A stretch of DNA of 64,000 nucleotides from Lachnospiraceae bacterium (lineage in GTDB: Bacteria > Bacillota > Clostridia > Lachnospirales > Lachnospiraceae), in NCBI GenBank assembly GCA_016294075.1, contig JAEDCQ010000003.1, forward strand, positions 1 to 64,000, written 5' to 3'. A program made the translations under genes and the position numbers. This document shows, piece after piece, positions 1-9,502 of the stretch. Below the pieces are notes generated by a model that made no database searches, had not been told where the DNA came from, and was given only the letters and a program-made list of their open reading frames with translations. The number at the start of each line of letters is the position of its first letter. The first letter of the stretch is position 1.

Positions 1-80
1 AATTTTCTCAAAGAATTTTCAGGGTTGCATTACTGTTTATTTGTCAAGGTTCTTTGTTGCTGTTTGTTTCACACGCAACT
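1..80 (-). other. Probable rRNA operon leader, running off the left edge
   Basis: Read on the minus strand this is the untranslated stretch after the consensus promoter at 86-114. It ends in a CTTTGAGAAAA-like segment that resembles a boxA antitermination element. No reading frame begins here. A consensus promoter, a non-coding leader and a boxA-like end are typical of rRNA operons in clostridia, so a 16S gene probably begins just outside the window. That gene is not visible, so this is inference. Confidence 0.5.
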
Positions 81-85
81 CGTTT

Positions 86-114
86 ATTATATCACGTGCT
101 AAAACTAATGTCAA
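86..114 (-). promoter_or_regulatory. Consensus sigma-A promoter directed out of the window
   Basis: The minus strand reads TTGACA (114-109), 17 bases, then TATAAT (91-86). Both hexamers and the spacer match the housekeeping consensus exactly. No gene follows inside the window, and such promoters are typical of stable RNA operons. Confidence 0.8.
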
Positions 115-371
115 CATCTTTTTTAAGTTTTTAACTTTGGGAAGTTTTAACTTCCTCCCCCTTCCAATCTTTAGGTAAATTAGTCGGTGGATTTTTATCA
201 TAACATTCCTATTCTATTTTGACAAGATATATTTTCTGTTTTTTAATTATGCCCATGAAACTTAATGCATAATTAAAGATAAATTTTTTATTATTAAAAA
301 AGAGAATAAAATGTGCGATATATTTATGTAATTGTAATAAAGAAATGAGCCTCGGTCAAAAAATACAAAAG

Positions 372-415
372 AGGGGTATATATATCTAAAAATGTTATCA
401 AATACCCCTTTTCTT
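372..415. terminator. Second hairpin downstream of glnN
   Basis: An 8-bp stem, AGGGGTAT (372-379) with ATACCCCT (402-409), has a 22-base loop and T-rich flanks on both strands. It may be a back-up terminator, but the long loop makes it weaker than the hairpin at 475-502. Confidence 0.35.
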
Positions 416-470
416 CTCAAAATTCCAGACAAACAAAGGAATAAAGATATTAATGAGAAAAATACTATAT

Positions 471-502
471 AAAATACCCCGCAAACTGCCGTAAGCGGGG
501 TA
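471..502 (-). terminator. Probable glnN terminator
   Basis: On the minus strand an 8-bp stem, TACCCCGC (502-495) with GCGGGGTA (482-475), closes a 12-base loop and is followed by TTTTATATAG. It lies about 100 bases past the glnN stop codon. Confidence 0.5.
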
Positions 503-602
503 AAAATCGAGAATATTAATACAATATACCCTTGCGACCAAATTACATCATAAATGGAACTCGAGTGCGGGGTAAAATTCAAACATACTAAAGCGATATA
601 TC

Positions 603-2744
603 CTATACCTCAAAAATCAAATCAGCGTATGTTGGGAAAGGCCAATATTCTTTGCCAACAATCTTTTCAAGCTCATCAGCCGGTTTCCTGAGTTTTTCCA
701 TTGCAGTAACAATTTCCTCGCGATAATAGAATGCCTGCTCCTTTCCGCGGGGCATAGCAGAAGCCTTTGCTTCTTCCTCTGCCAGATAACAGCACGCTTC
801 CTTCATTTCTGTCAGGAGTATGGTTATCTGCTTAAGAAGTTCTTTTGTAACAGATGCATCACTCCCGGCAGATGTAACAGCAAGAATGGTATCCGCAAGT
901 TCCTTTGTATAGCGGATAACTGCCGGAATAATCTGCTTATTTGCCATGTCAATCATGGTTAATGCTTCTATATTAATAGTCTTTGCGTAGGTTTCGTAAA
1001 GAATTTCCGCTCTTGATTCCAATTCCGCCTTTGTAAATATACCAAAGCGTTCAAATAGCTTAATTGCTTTTTCGGTTGTCAAAGTCTCTACTGCTTCCAC
1101 CATAGACGGGATATTCGGAAGGCCACGTCTTTCAGCTTCTTCAACCCATTCCTGAGAATATCCGTCACCGTTGAAAATTATTCTCTGGTGCTTTGTCATA
1201 TATTCTTTAATTAAATCATGAACCGCAATATCAAAATCCTCGGTCTTCTCCAATACATCTGCCGCTTCACAGAATGCTTCTGCAACAATGGCATTTAAAA
1301 TTGTATTCGGGCTTCCGATGGAATCCTCAGAACCCACCATACGGAATTCAAATTTATTTCCGGTAAAAGCAAAAGGCGAAGTACGGTTACGGTCTGTGGC
1401 ATCTTTTTTGAAATCAGGAAGTGTCGATACACCCGTTTGTAAAACACCGCCTTCTTTTAATTTGGATGCACGTCCGGTTTCTACAAGCTGCTCCACTACG
1501 TCCTCAAGCTGCTCTCCCAGGAACATGGAAATAATTGCAGGAGGTGCTTCACAGGCTCCAAGACGATGGTCGTTACCCACATTGGATGCACTTTGACGAA
1601 GCAAATCTGCATGAGTATCTACCGCTTTCATGATACAGGCAAGTACTAATAAAAACTGTACGTTTTCATTTGGTGTCTCGCCCGGTTCCAATAAATTCAC
1701 ACCATTGTCTGTTGTAATAGACCAGTTGTTGTGTTTACCCGAACCATTAACACCTTGAAAGGGTTTTTCATGTAACAAACAACGGAGACCATGCTTGCCC
1801 GCTATACGTTTCATTGTTTCCATTACAAGCTGATTGTGATCTACTGCTATATTGGCAGACTCATAGATGGGGGCAAGCTCATGCTGTGCCGGTGCTGCTT
1901 CATTATGCTGTGTTTTTGCCGTAACACCCAATTTCCATAATTCCACATTGAGTTCATGCATAAATGCACCAATCCGTTCACGGATAACACCAAAATAATG
2001 GTCGTCCATTTCCTGTCCCTTTGGTGCCGGCGCTCCAAATAAGGTTCTTCCCGAAAAGATAATATCTTCTCTCTGAAGTGCCTTTTTCTGATCAATTAAA
2101 AAATATTCCTGCTCAGCACCAACAGATGCTGTTACTTTGGTTGCCTCCGTGTTGCCAAATAATCTTACAATACGAAGTGCCTGCTTGCTGATTGCTTCCA
2201 TGGAACGAAGAAGCGGTGTTTTTTTATCCAATGCCTCTCCTGTATAAGAACAGAATGCAGTAGGAATACAAAGGGTAGGACCTGTCGCAGTCTCTTTGAT
2301 AAATGCCGGAGAAGTAATATCCCAAGCTGTATATCCCCTTGCCTCAAATGTAGCACGAAGTCCGCCGGATGGGAAAGAAGAGGCATCCGGTTCTCCCTTA
2401 ATCAACTCTTTTCCCGAAAAATCCATGAGCATTTTCCCATTCTTATCCGGATGCGTAATAAAGGAATCATGCTTTTCAGCTGTAATCCCTGTCAGAGGCT
2501 GAAACCAATGTGTATAATGAGTGGCACCTTTTTCAATTGCCCACTCCTTCATATCATTGGCAACAATATTTGCTGTAATCTTTGATAATTCACCGCCCTG
2601 CTCAATCACCTGCGTGATTTCCTTATAGACATCTTTGGGAAGTCTTTCTTTCATGGTATTCGGTGTATAAACATTGGTTGCGAAGATTTCTTCCACATTC
2701 ACTTCATTTTCGCAAAATATTTTATTTTTTGCTTCTGTACCCAT
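603..2744 (-). CDS. glnN: Type III glutamine synthetase (GlnN)
   Basis: This 713-residue protein matches the GSIII class, which is about 700 residues long, against roughly 450 for GSI. It makes glutamine from glutamate, ammonia and ATP in the cytosol, usually as the main ammonium-assimilation enzyme of gut Clostridia and Bacteroidetes. The GSIII signature around [12 protein letters not shown] lies near residues 115-130, and [10 protein letters not shown] and FKFRMVGS-like catalytic segments follow (here seen as [11 protein letters not shown]). The start at 2744 is chosen because a GGGGG ribosome-binding site sits about 8 bases upstream. A longer in-frame start at 2912 would run into the upstream trhP gene. 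It follows trhP after 46 bases, so it may be read through from the tRNA-modification operon. Confidence 0.95.
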   Translation of the reverse strand: MGTEAKNKIFCENEVNVEEIFATNVYTPNTMKERLPKDVYKEITQVIEQGGELSKITANIVANDMKEWAIEKGATHYTHWFQPLTGITAEKHDSFITHPDKNGKMLMDFSGKELIKGEPDASSFPSGGLRATFEARGYTAWDITSPAFIKETATGPTLCIPTAFCSYTGEALDKKTPLLRSMEAISKQALRIVRLFGNTEATKVTASVGAEQEYFLIDQKKALQREDIIFSGRTLFGAPAPKGQEMDDHYFGVIRERIGAFMHELNVELWKLGVTAKTQHNEAAPAQHELAPIYESANIAVDHNQLVMETMKRIAGKHGLRCLLHEKPFQGVNGSGKHNNWSITTDNGVNLLEPGETPNENVQFLLVLACIMKAVDTHADLLRQSASNVGNDHRLGACEAPPAIISMFLGEQLEDVVEQLVETGRASKLKEGGVLQTGVSTLPDFKKDATDRNRTSPFAFTGNKFEFRMVGSEDSIGSPNTILNAIVAEAFCEAADVLEKTEDFDIAVHDLIKEYMTKHQRIIFNGDGYSQEWVEEAERRGLPNIPSMVEAVETLTTEKAIKLFERFGIFTKAELESRAEILYETYAKTINIEALTMIDMANKQIIPAVIRYTKELADTILAVTSAGSDASVTKELLKQITILLTEMKEACCYLAEEEAKASAMPRGKEQAFYYREEIVTAMEKLRKPADELEKIVGKEYWPFPTYADLIFEV

Positions 2745-2790
2745 ATAGGTTCCCCCGTAATGTTCTCTTTTTTTGGCAATCCACATCGCC

Positions 2791-4029
2791 TTATTCCTGT
2801 TTTTTGACATTCTCCACACGAAGTATATCATATCGCTCCGGTTTTTCCGACAAATCAAGGTATAACACCTGCTGCGGGTGAGGTGCACTTTCCACTTCAT
2901 TTCCATCTTCATCGAAAATGGCCTTTACCGTAACAGGAATATTTCTTCCGTCCGGCTTCATTATTTCAATACAATCACCTTTACAGAATTTGTTGCGCTG
3001 TTCAATTCGTGCAAAGCCTCTGTCATCTATTTCGCCGATAATGCCAAGATAAATAAATTCATTTATATATGTGTTGCTGTCGTATATCTGTGCCTCTTCG
3101 CTCGGTTTACCGAAATAAAAGCCTGTTGTAAACTGCCGGTAGGTACATTTGGAAATTTCACTCTTGTACCATTCCATGTTGCTGCGGTATTTTTCCTCCG
3201 ACTCTGCATAATCATCCAACGCTTTTCGATACGTACGAGCCACAGTCGCAACATACAACGCCGTTTTCATTCTGCCTTCTATTTTCAGGCTGTTTATACC
3301 GGCATCTATAATCTCCGGAATATGCTCAATCATACATAAATCTTTAGAGTTAAAAATATACGTTCCGCGTTCATTTTCATATACCGGCAGATATTCTCCC
3401 GGTCTCTGTTCTTCCACAACAGCATATTTCCAACGGCAGGGATGGGTACAGGCCCCGTGATTAGCATCCCTTCCCGTAAAATAATTACTCAGCAGACATC
3501 TGCCCGAATACGAAATACACATAGCCCCGTGAATAAAGCTCTCTATTTCCATATTTTCAGGAATATTTTGCCGTATTTCTTTTATCTCCCGTAGGGAAAG
3601 CTCTCTGGCGGAAACCACACGCGTTGCTCCCATTTTGTACCAAAATTGATATGTCATATAATTTGTGTTATTTGCCTGTGTGGAAATATGAATATCAATC
3701 TCCGGGCATTCCTCTTTTGCAAGAGTAAACATACCCGGGTCAGAAATAATCAATGCATCCGGCCGAATATCCTTTAATTCACGAAAATATTCCCTTGCTC
3801 CCTCTAAATCGTAGTTATGCGCTAATATATTGGCTGTCACATAGACCTTAACACCTCTTTCATGCGCAAAGGCGATTCCTTCTATCATGTCTTCCTTTGA
3901 GAAATTCTTTGCTTTTGCACGAAGGCCGTATGCTTCGCCGCCGATATATACCGCATCTGCACCATATATGACAGCAGTCCGTAAAACCTCAAGATTGCTT
4001 GCCGGAACCAATAGCTCTGTTTTTATCAT
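2791..4029 (-). CDS. trhP: U32-family protein, TrhP-like tRNA U34 hydroxylation protein
   Basis: This 412-residue protein belongs to the U32 'peptidase' family. Its signature, [20 protein letters not shown], is near residues 165-185, and three more conserved cysteines follow ([14 protein letters not shown]). Members once called collagenases are now known to hydroxylate RNA; TrhP makes 5-hydroxyuridine at tRNA position 34 from prephenate-dependent chemistry. The trmR-like methyltransferase directly upstream (one base between genes) acts on that product, as in the Bacillus yrrM-yrrN-yrrO cluster, which supports the assignment over protease. Only one U32 gene is present here, where Bacillus has two. 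Confidence 0.85.
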   Translation of the reverse strand: MIKTELLVPASNLEVLRTAVIYGADAVYIGGEAYGLRAKAKNFSKEDMIEGIAFAHERGVKVYVTANILAHNYDLEGAREYFRELKDIRPDALIISDPGMFTLAKEECPEIDIHISTQANNTNYMTYQFWYKMGATRVVSARELSLREIKEIRQNIPENMEIESFIHGAMCISYSGRCLLSNYFTGRDANHGACTHPCRWKYAVVEEQRPGEYLPVYENERGTYIFNSKDLCMIEHIPEIIDAGINSLKIEGRMKTALYVATVARTYRKALDDYAESEEKYRSNMEWYKSEISKCTYRQFTTGFYFGKPSEEAQIYDSNTYINEFIYLGIIGEIDDRGFARIEQRNKFCKGDCIEIMKPDGRNIPVTVKAIFDEDGNEVESAPHPQQVLYLDLSEKPERYDILRVENVKKQE

Positions 4030-4030
4030 A

Positions 4031-4693
4031 TCAATGCTCTCCCAATTCAGGATTTTGTTTCACACTCAATGCAACACCGTCACCCAGCGGAATTATTGCA
4101 GTTGTTAATTCTTCCGTATGCTTTAATGTATACAGATAATCCCGCATTCTGGCATGTATGGTACGGTTTCTTCTTGTAACGGCAAAACGGGACTCCAACA
4201 CATCCCCATCCTGTAATACATTATCGGAGACAAGCAGCCCGCCCGGCTTAAGCAGTCTCATGATGTCAGGCAGGAAATGAATATACTGCCCTTTTGCCGC
4301 ATCCATAAAAATAAAATCATACTGTTTATTCAAATCAGGCAGAATTTCAAGAGCGTCCCCTTCTAAAAGAGTAATGCTATCTTCTTTTCCTGCCTCCTTA
4401 AAATTTTTTCTGGCTAAAGGAATTCTTTTCTCATATTTTTCAATAGTTGTAATATGACAGCCCTCGGGGGCATACTCACTCATCAAAAGTGCAGAAAAAC
4501 CGATTGCGGTTCCCACCTCCAAAATCTCTCCCGGCTGCTTCATTTTCATAAGGAAGCGCAAAAGACTCTGCATCTCTGTTCGGATAATGGGAACATCCGT
4601 TGCTCTCGCATATGCCTCCAATTCATTTAAATAATCCGGATTCCCCGGGTCTAAAGAATTAATAAAGGATACCATTCTTTCATCTGTAATCAT
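4031..4693 (-). CDS. trmR: tRNA 5-hydroxyuridine O-methyltransferase (TrmR-like)
   Basis: This 220-residue class I SAM methyltransferase is of the O-methyltransferase/CCoAOMT family. The SAM-binding motif EILEVGTAIGFSALLM lies near residues 57-72, and motif DFIFMDAAKGQYIHFLP near 125-141 carries the metal-binding aspartate. TrmR (YrrM) converts 5-hydroxyuridine to 5-methoxyuridine at the wobble position of tRNA. The gene overlaps the MltG-like gene by ATGA at 4690-4693 and sits one base from trhP, the order known from Bacillus. Function is inferred from family and synteny. Confidence 0.85.
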   Translation of the reverse strand: MITDERMVSFINSLDPGNPDYLNELEAYARATDVPIIRTEMQSLLRFLMKMKQPGEILEVGTAIGFSALLMSEYAPEGCHITTIEKYEKRIPLARKNFKEAGKEDSITLLEGDALEILPDLNKQYDFIFMDAAKGQYIHFLPDIMRLLKPGGLLVSDNVLQDGDVLESRFAVTRRNRTIHARMRDYLYTLKHTEELTTAIIPLGDGVALSVKQNPELGEH

Positions 4694-5148
4694 TCGTTAT
4701 TCTCCGAACCAACCGTAACCTCTCCCAAATCTTCTTCTATCATCTCATCAAGAGGCTTATTTCCATCTTCTTCTGTTTCCGCTTCCGGTTTTGTTGCCAT
4801 TACAGCCAGCATCTGTTCTGCCGTCATGGATGTATTCAATTCATATTCACCCGGAAGAATACTGTTACGGTAATCTGAAAGCTTCTCCTGAATTACAAAA
4901 AGCTGTGCATCCCGGATAAGACCTTTTGTCTCCAGAATCTCCCCGACTTTTTTTGCATCTGCGCCTTCCGGAATCGTTACGGTAACATTTCTTCCTTCAC
5001 CTGATGTAATCGGCTGTTCTCCGAAAAGCCGATATCCGTAATCATACGCAACAAATGCATATTTGTAGACGAACATAACAATTAAAACTGCAACAATGAT
5101 TTTAAGCGCCATTCCAAATACAGAAGCAACGATTTCTTTACTATTCAT
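4690..5148 (-). CDS. Short MltG/YceG-like membrane protein without the lytic domain
   Basis: This 152-residue protein has one N-terminal membrane segment (about residues 8-30) and then a YceG-type N-terminal domain with VTIPEGADAKKVGEILETKG near 57-76. MltG proteins are normally 330-380 residues and carry a catalytic glutamate in a C-terminal domain that cuts glycan strands. That domain is absent, and the protein ends in an acidic tail (EEDLGEVTVGSENNE). Its place in the operon matches Bacillus yrrL (mltG). It is probably not a transglycosylase itself and may act as an anchored partner; its role is unknown. Confidence 0.75.
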   Translation of the reverse strand: MNSKEIVASVFGMALKIIVAVLIVMFVYKYAFVAYDYGYRLFGEQPITSGEGRNVTVTIPEGADAKKVGEILETKGLIRDAQLFVIQEKLSDYRNSILPGEYELNTSMTAEQMLAVMATKPEAETEEDGNKPLDEMIEEDLGEVTVGSENNE

Positions 5149-5159
5149 AAACTCCTCCG

Positions 5160-6896
5160 CTATACCTCTAAAATAATCGGCAGAATCATCGGACGGCGTT
5201 TTGTCTTCTTCCAGACATAATCGCCCAATGCATCCTTTATGGAATTCTTAATCTTTCCCCAATCCGTAATACCGCGGTCAAGACAATTTTCAATCACTCC
5301 CCGCATCAATTCTCTGGCCTCATCCATAAGTTCATCAGATTCCTTTACATAAACGAAGCCTCGTGACACAATGTCCGGTCCGGATACAAGATAACCGGAT
5401 GCCTGATCCAATGCAAGTACAACTATCATAATACCATCTTCGGCAAGATGCTGTCTATCACGCAGTACAATATTACCGACGTCTCCTACTCCGAGCCCAT
5501 CTACAAGAATATCTCCTACCGGAACTTTCCCGGTGACCTTAGCCTCTTCATAATTCAATTCCAATACATCTCCGGAAGATAAGATAAAAATATCATCCTT
5601 ATCAATTCCCAATTCCTCAGCAAGCTTTGCCTGCGCCTTCAGATGCTTATATTCCCCATGCACCGGTATTGCAAAACGGGGCTTTACCAACGTATAAATC
5701 AGTTTTATTTCTTCCTGGCATGCATGTCCGGATACATGTGCATCCTGAAAAATAACCTCCGCACCTTTACGGAGTAATTCATTAATAATTTTGGTTACGG
5801 CTTTTTCATTTCCGGGAATCGGACTGGAAGAAAAGATAATCGTGTCCCCGGAGCCTACTGAAATCTTTCGATGCATATTAAGTGCTATACGGCTGAGTGC
5901 CGCCATGCTTTCGCCCTGGCTGCCCGTTGTAATAATAACCGTTTTTTCATCCGGATAATTCTTTAACTGTTCAATATTAATAAGTGTATTGTCCGGAATA
6001 TTGATACAGCCCAGATTTGACGCCGTTTCAATAATATTGACCATGCTTCTTCCTTCTACCACTACCTTACGGTCGTATTTATAAGCAGAATTTATAATCT
6101 GCTGCACACGGTCTACATTTGATGCAAACGTCGCAATAATAATTCTGGTATTTTTATGTTCGGCAAAAATTGTATCAAATGTCTTGCCAAGCGTTTTTTC
6201 AGACGGCGTAAAACCCTGTCTTTCCGCATTGGTACTGTCACACATCAGTGCCAATACTCCTTTTTTACCGAGCTCTGCAAATCTCTGCAAATCAATGGAA
6301 TCTCCGTATACCGGTGTGTAATCTACTTTGAAATCACCGGTATGTACCACAATACCTGCCGGAGAATAAATTGCCAGCGCAGCAGCATCAACAATACTAT
6401 GGTTTGTTTTTATAAATTCAATACGAAACGCTCCAAGGTTAATAGACTGTCCAAATTTGACAACCTTGCGCTTGGTGTTATTAATCAGATTATGTTCTTT
6501 TAATTTGTTCTCAATTATTCCCATTGTCAGTCTTGTGGCATAAACAGGAACATTCATCTGCTTTAATACATAGGGAAGTGCTCCTATATGGTCTTCATGT
6601 CCGTGTGTAATAACAAATCCCTTTACTTTATCTATATTATCCAACAGATATGTGATATCTGGAATTACAAGATCAATTCCCAGCATATCGTCTGCCGGAA
6701 AGCTCAGCCCGCAGTCCACAACAACAATACTGTCTTCGTATTCAAAGGCAGTAATATTCATTCCAATCTGCTCCAATCCCCCCAAAGGAATCACCTTTAG
6801 TTTGGAAACGTTATTTAATTGCTCTTTTTTCTTCAAAATGCCTCCTGTTCCTGAGAAGGAACTACCTATATTACCTCTTTTCCTATCCTTGTCCAT
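5160..6896 (-). CDS. rnj: Ribonuclease J
   Basis: This metallo-beta-lactamase/beta-CASP nuclease matures and degrades RNA from the 5' end and internally. The zinc motif HGHEDHIGALPY is near residues 80-91, the beta-CASP region shows CDSTNAERQGFTPSE, and later motifs include SGHACQEE and IPVHGEYKHL. The C-terminal domain is complete. The start is uncertain. ATG at 6896 has only a weak ribosome-binding site and GTG at 6908 has none. A TTG at 6836 lies 4 bases after a perfect AGGAGG and would give a protein of about 558 residues, the usual family length. The gene sits inside the otherwise Bacillus-like ruvX-mltG-trmR string. Confidence 0.95.
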   Translation of the reverse strand: MDKDRKRGNIGSSFSGTGGILKKKEQLNNVSKLKVIPLGGLEQIGMNITAFEYEDSIVVVDCGLSFPADDMLGIDLVIPDITYLLDNIDKVKGFVITHGHEDHIGALPYVLKQMNVPVYATRLTMGIIENKLKEHNLINNTKRKVVKFGQSINLGAFRIEFIKTNHSIVDAAALAIYSPAGIVVHTGDFKVDYTPVYGDSIDLQRFAELGKKGVLALMCDSTNAERQGFTPSEKTLGKTFDTIFAEHKNTRIIIATFASNVDRVQQIINSAYKYDRKVVVEGRSMVNIIETASNLGCINIPDNTLINIEQLKNYPDEKTVIITTGSQGESMAALSRIALNMHRKISVGSGDTIIFSSSPIPGNEKAVTKIINELLRKGAEVIFQDAHVSGHACQEEIKLIYTLVKPRFAIPVHGEYKHLKAQAKLAEELGIDKDDIFILSSGDVLELNYEEAKVTGKVPVGDILVDGLGVGDVGNIVLRDRQHLAEDGIMIVVLALDQASGYLVSGPDIVSRGFVYVKESDELMDEARELMRGVIENCLDRGITDWGKIKNSIKDALGDYVWKKTKRRPMILPIILEV

Positions 6897-6965
6897 TATC
6901 CGCACCACAAGGAAAAAGGAATGTTAAGAAGCAAATTCTGCACATTCCATCCCATGTTAATTATT

Positions 6966-7220
6966 TTAAATTAAATCTACATCCTCCAACAGATTCTCGA
7001 AAATCGGCACGACCGCCTCAAATTCTTTGTCTGTCAAATCATCCGTATAGCCACCTATCTCATCTTCTGCCTTAGAAATCTCCTTTAAAATGATGGCTTC
7101 CCCATCTCCTTCTTCCGTATCGGTTACAAGCAGATAATTGATACCGGAAATCCTGGTCTGTTCTAAGATATAATATTCAACTGTCTCAGTTTCATTTTTC
7201 TGGAACGTTACCTTATCCAT
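6966..7220 (-). CDS. DUF1292 protein (YrzB-like)
   Basis: This 84-residue acidic protein has the DUF1292 pattern, with conserved Y-Y-I-L and [17 protein letters not shown] segments. Its function is unknown. It overlaps ruvX by 8 bases and stands in the ireB-ruvX-DUF1292 order that is conserved across Firmicutes, so it is surely a real gene. Confidence 0.9.
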   Translation of the reverse strand: MDKVTFQKNETETVEYYILEQTRISGINYLLVTDTEEGDGEAIILKEISKAEDEIGGYTDDLTDKEFEAVVPIFENLLEDVDLI

Positions 7221-7650
7221 TCTCTTTTTGTCTTCCCTTCCAATCCAAATATCCCTGCAGAATCAATGCGGCCGCTATCTGATCAACATAATCCTTACGA
7301 TGCTCTCTGCGGATTCCTGCTTCCATCATTGCTTTGTCTGCTGCCACGGTAGTCAGACGTTCGTCCCACAGTGATACCGACAGTCCGGTACGGCGCTCCA
7401 GCTTTTCCTTAAACTCTTCTGTTAATCTGACACGCTCACCCAACGTATCATTCATATTCTTAGGATATCCCAAAACAATTTCTGTTACGTTGTATTCTAC
7501 TATAAGTGCTTCAATACGTGCTAATGTCTGCCGCAGCTTATTCTCTTCTTTTCTTCGGATAATTTCAATTCCCTGTGCTGTAATCAAAAGCTCATCACTA
7601 ATCGCTACCCCAACCGTCTTGGAACCGAAATCAAGACCCATGATTCGCAT
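7213..7650 (-). CDS. ruvX: Holliday junction resolvase RuvX / YqgF-type RNase
   Basis: This 145-residue RNase H-fold protein begins [16 protein letters not shown], the YqgF signature with the first catalytic aspartate. [11 protein letters not shown] near residues 100-110 and the [14 protein letters not shown]-terminal motif supply the other acidic residues. YqgF proteins have been assigned both Holliday-junction resolution and 16S rRNA end processing. It lies 13 bases downstream of ireB and is translationally coupled to the DUF1292 gene. Confidence 0.95.
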   Translation of the reverse strand: MRIMGLDFGSKTVGVAISDELLITAQGIEIIRRKEENKLRQTLARIEALIVEYNVTEIVLGYPKNMNDTLGERVRLTEEFKEKLERRTGLSVSLWDERLTTVAADKAMMEAGIRREHRKDYVDQIAAALILQGYLDWKGRQKENG

Positions 7651-7663
7651 CGCAGTCTCCCGT

Positions 7664-7936
7664 CTATTCCCATTTGTTATTATTAATGTAGCTTTTAAGT
7701 AACTCTTCTACAATTTCATCCCGTTCAACCTTCATAATCAGGCTGCGTGCATTTTTGTAACTTGTAATATAAGTAGGGTCTCCGGACATAATATACCCGA
7801 CAATCTGATTTAACGGATTGTAACCCTTTTCTTTCATTACCTCAAATACAGTCTGTAATATCACTTCCACACTGGAAGCAGTATCTATATCTACCTTAAA
7901 AAATTGTGTATTTCCCAAATCCTGCATATATTCCAC
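7664..7936 (-). CDS. ireB: IreB family regulatory phosphoprotein (UPF0297)
   Basis: This 90-residue protein matches the IreB/YrzL family over its whole length ([20 protein letters not shown] is diagnostic). In Enterococcus, IreB is phosphorylated by the PASTA-domain kinase IreK and restrains cephalosporin resistance. The conserved N-terminal threonine in LGNTQFF is present near residue 10. Either ATG at 7936 or ATG at 7927 could be the start; the second gives the more usual N terminus. Confidence 0.9.
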   Translation of the reverse strand: MEYMQDLGNTQFFKVDIDTASSVEVILQTVFEVMKEKGYNPLNQIVGYIMSGDPTYITSYKNARSLIMKVERDEIVEELLKSYINNNKWE

Positions 7937-7980
7937 GCTTTCTTATACTGACAGTAAGCCTATAATATAGTAATCTTACC

Positions 7981-9399
7981 CTATTTATCTGAAAAATTCA
8001 ACAAAAGAATATCATCTGTCAAAAATGCAGATATTTCACCGGACACAACATAATTTGTCAAATTTTTATCCGTTTCAACTGCTGCCTGTACATATTCTTT
8101 TGTATATCCAATCATGTAAGAACGGCCGTTTATTACTTTTTTTTCTTCAAGCAATACTTCTACATGTGCCCCGATATAATATTCACGAAATTCCTTAGCA
8201 TTCTTTTTATTGATTTTCAACAGAACCTCACTTCGCCGTGCCTTTACGGCATCCGTTAATTGCCCGTCCATCTTTGCCGCAACGGTTCCGTGCCGTTTTG
8301 AATAGCGGAATATGTGTGTCTCATAAAAACAGACTTTATTTACAAAATCAACGGTCTGCTCAAATTCCTCTTCACTCTCCTGCGGAAATCCGGTAATAAT
8401 ATCGGTTGTAATCGCCGGGTGTTCAAAATACCGGCGCAGAATCTGTACCTTTTCAAAATATTCATCTGTCGTGTAATGTCTGTTCATTCTTTGCAGAACA
8501 CTGTCACTCCCGCTTTGCAGAGAAAGATGGAAGTGCGGGCAAATCTTGTTCATTCCGTTCAGGCATTTCGCAAAGCGCTCTGTAATAATACGAGGTTCCA
8601 ACGAGCCGAGACGAATACGTTCCAATCCATCAATATCCTGCATTTCTTCTAACAGTTTTAACAAAAATTCCTGTTTATAAACTGCCTCACGGATATCATT
8701 TGTTCCCCCCAGGTAATCCCCCGTCTCCTTTTTTAGAAAATCCAGTCCATAAGAGCTTAGATGAATTCCTGTCACTACAACTTCCTTATATCCATTCTCC
8801 ACAAGCCCTCTTATTTCGTTAAGAACGTCTTCCTTCCTGCGGCTGCGTACTCTCCCTCTTGCATAAGGAATAATACAATAGCTGCAGAACTGATTACAGC
8901 CATCCTGAATTTTAATATATGCCCGGGTGTGCTCTGCCGTTTTATAAAGCTGCATTTCCTCGTAATCATCCACATGATTTATGTCCGGAATGGTTGTGTC
9001 CTGCAGTGTCTTGTCCTGCAGTGTCTTGTCCCGACCGGACATGTCTGATTCTTTTTCTGCAATATACGCTTCCAGAATTTCTACGACATCTTTTTTCCGG
9101 TTATTTCCGATGGCTAAATCAATACAGTCATCCGGCACAATTTTATCTTTGCCGGTCTGCACATAACAGCCGACTGCAACTACAATGGCGTCCGGATTCA
9201 TTTTTTTTGCTTTATGCAGCATCTGGCGGCTTTTGCGGTCCGCAATATTCGTTACGGTGCAGGTATTTATAATATAGATATCGGCTCCCGGAGCAAATGA
9301 CACAATAGAATATCCTTTTTCTGACAATTTTTGTTGCATAACTTCTATTTCATAAGAATTCACTTTGCAGCCAAGATTGTGTAATGCTACATTTTTCAT
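7981..9399 (-). CDS. mtaB: tRNA t6A37 methylthiotransferase MtaB
   Basis: This 472-residue radical SAM methylthiotransferase turns t6A37 into ms2t6A in tRNAs that read ANN codons. The N-terminal MTTase domain begins LGCKVNSYE, with further cluster cysteines in INTCTVTN and VAVGCYVQ. The radical SAM motif is CNQFCSYCIIPYARG near residue 170, and a TRAM-like domain closes the protein. The ATG at 9399 is preferred because AGAGG lies 7 bases upstream; an upstream in-frame start at 9423 lacks one. The linker before the radical SAM domain holds a 15-bp tandem duplication (8997-9026), so the peptide DKTLQ is repeated. Confidence 0.95.
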   Translation of the reverse strand: MKNVALHNLGCKVNSYEIEVMQQKLSEKGYSIVSFAPGADIYIINTCTVTNIADRKSRQMLHKAKKMNPDAIVVAVGCYVQTGKDKIVPDDCIDLAIGNNRKKDVVEILEAYIAEKESDMSGRDKTLQDKTLQDTTIPDINHVDDYEEMQLYKTAEHTRAYIKIQDGCNQFCSYCIIPYARGRVRSRRKEDVLNEIRGLVENGYKEVVVTGIHLSSYGLDFLKKETGDYLGGTNDIREAVYKQEFLLKLLEEMQDIDGLERIRLGSLEPRIITERFAKCLNGMNKICPHFHLSLQSGSDSVLQRMNRHYTTDEYFEKVQILRRYFEHPAITTDIITGFPQESEEEFEQTVDFVNKVCFYETHIFRYSKRHGTVAAKMDGQLTDAVKARRSEVLLKINKKNAKEFREYYIGAHVEVLLEEKKVINGRSYMIGYTKEYVQAAVETDKNLTNYVVSGEISAFLTDDILLLNFSDK

Positions 9400-9432
9400 A
9401 GGATTCCTCTCATTTTTTGTCACGTTTAGTTA

Positions 9433-9461
9433 TTGACTTTTGGCTTTAACACCAATATTAT
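9433..9461 (+). promoter_or_regulatory. Promoter of the HPr-like gene
   Basis: TTGACT (9433-9438), a 17-base spacer and TATTAT (9456-9461) precede the HPr-like gene by about 40 bases, and AAGGAGG lies just before its ATG. Confidence 0.65.
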
Positions 9462-9502
9462 AGTAGCAGAAGGTATGAATCTCAATTAAGGAGGTAGAAT
9501 AT

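Larger units (their letters stand above)
115..602. other. Intergenic region between the outward promoter and glnN
   Basis: This AT-rich stretch has no convincing gene. It holds two hairpins: TACCCCGC/GCGGGGTA at 475-502 and AGGGGTAT/ATACCCCT at 372-409. A 106-codon minus-strand frame at 262-582 is rejected because its composition is that of translated AT-rich DNA, it overlaps both hairpins, and it has no recognisable domain. Confidence 0.6.

Noticed and set aside
262..582. A 106-codon minus-strand frame with membrane-like composition after glnN
   Set aside because: It overlaps two hairpins, is rich in Phe, Ile, Leu and Tyr as expected from AT-rich DNA, lacks a ribosome-binding site and matches no family.
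2745..2912. A 56-residue N-terminal extension of glnN
   Set aside because: It would overlap the end of trhP, has no ribosome-binding site and is not part of the GSIII family; ATG 2744 has a GGGGG site.
8919..9272. Overlapping plus-strand frames opposite mtaB
   Set aside because: They are rich in Cys, Pro and Ser with no domain and lie within a clearly coding minus-strand gene.
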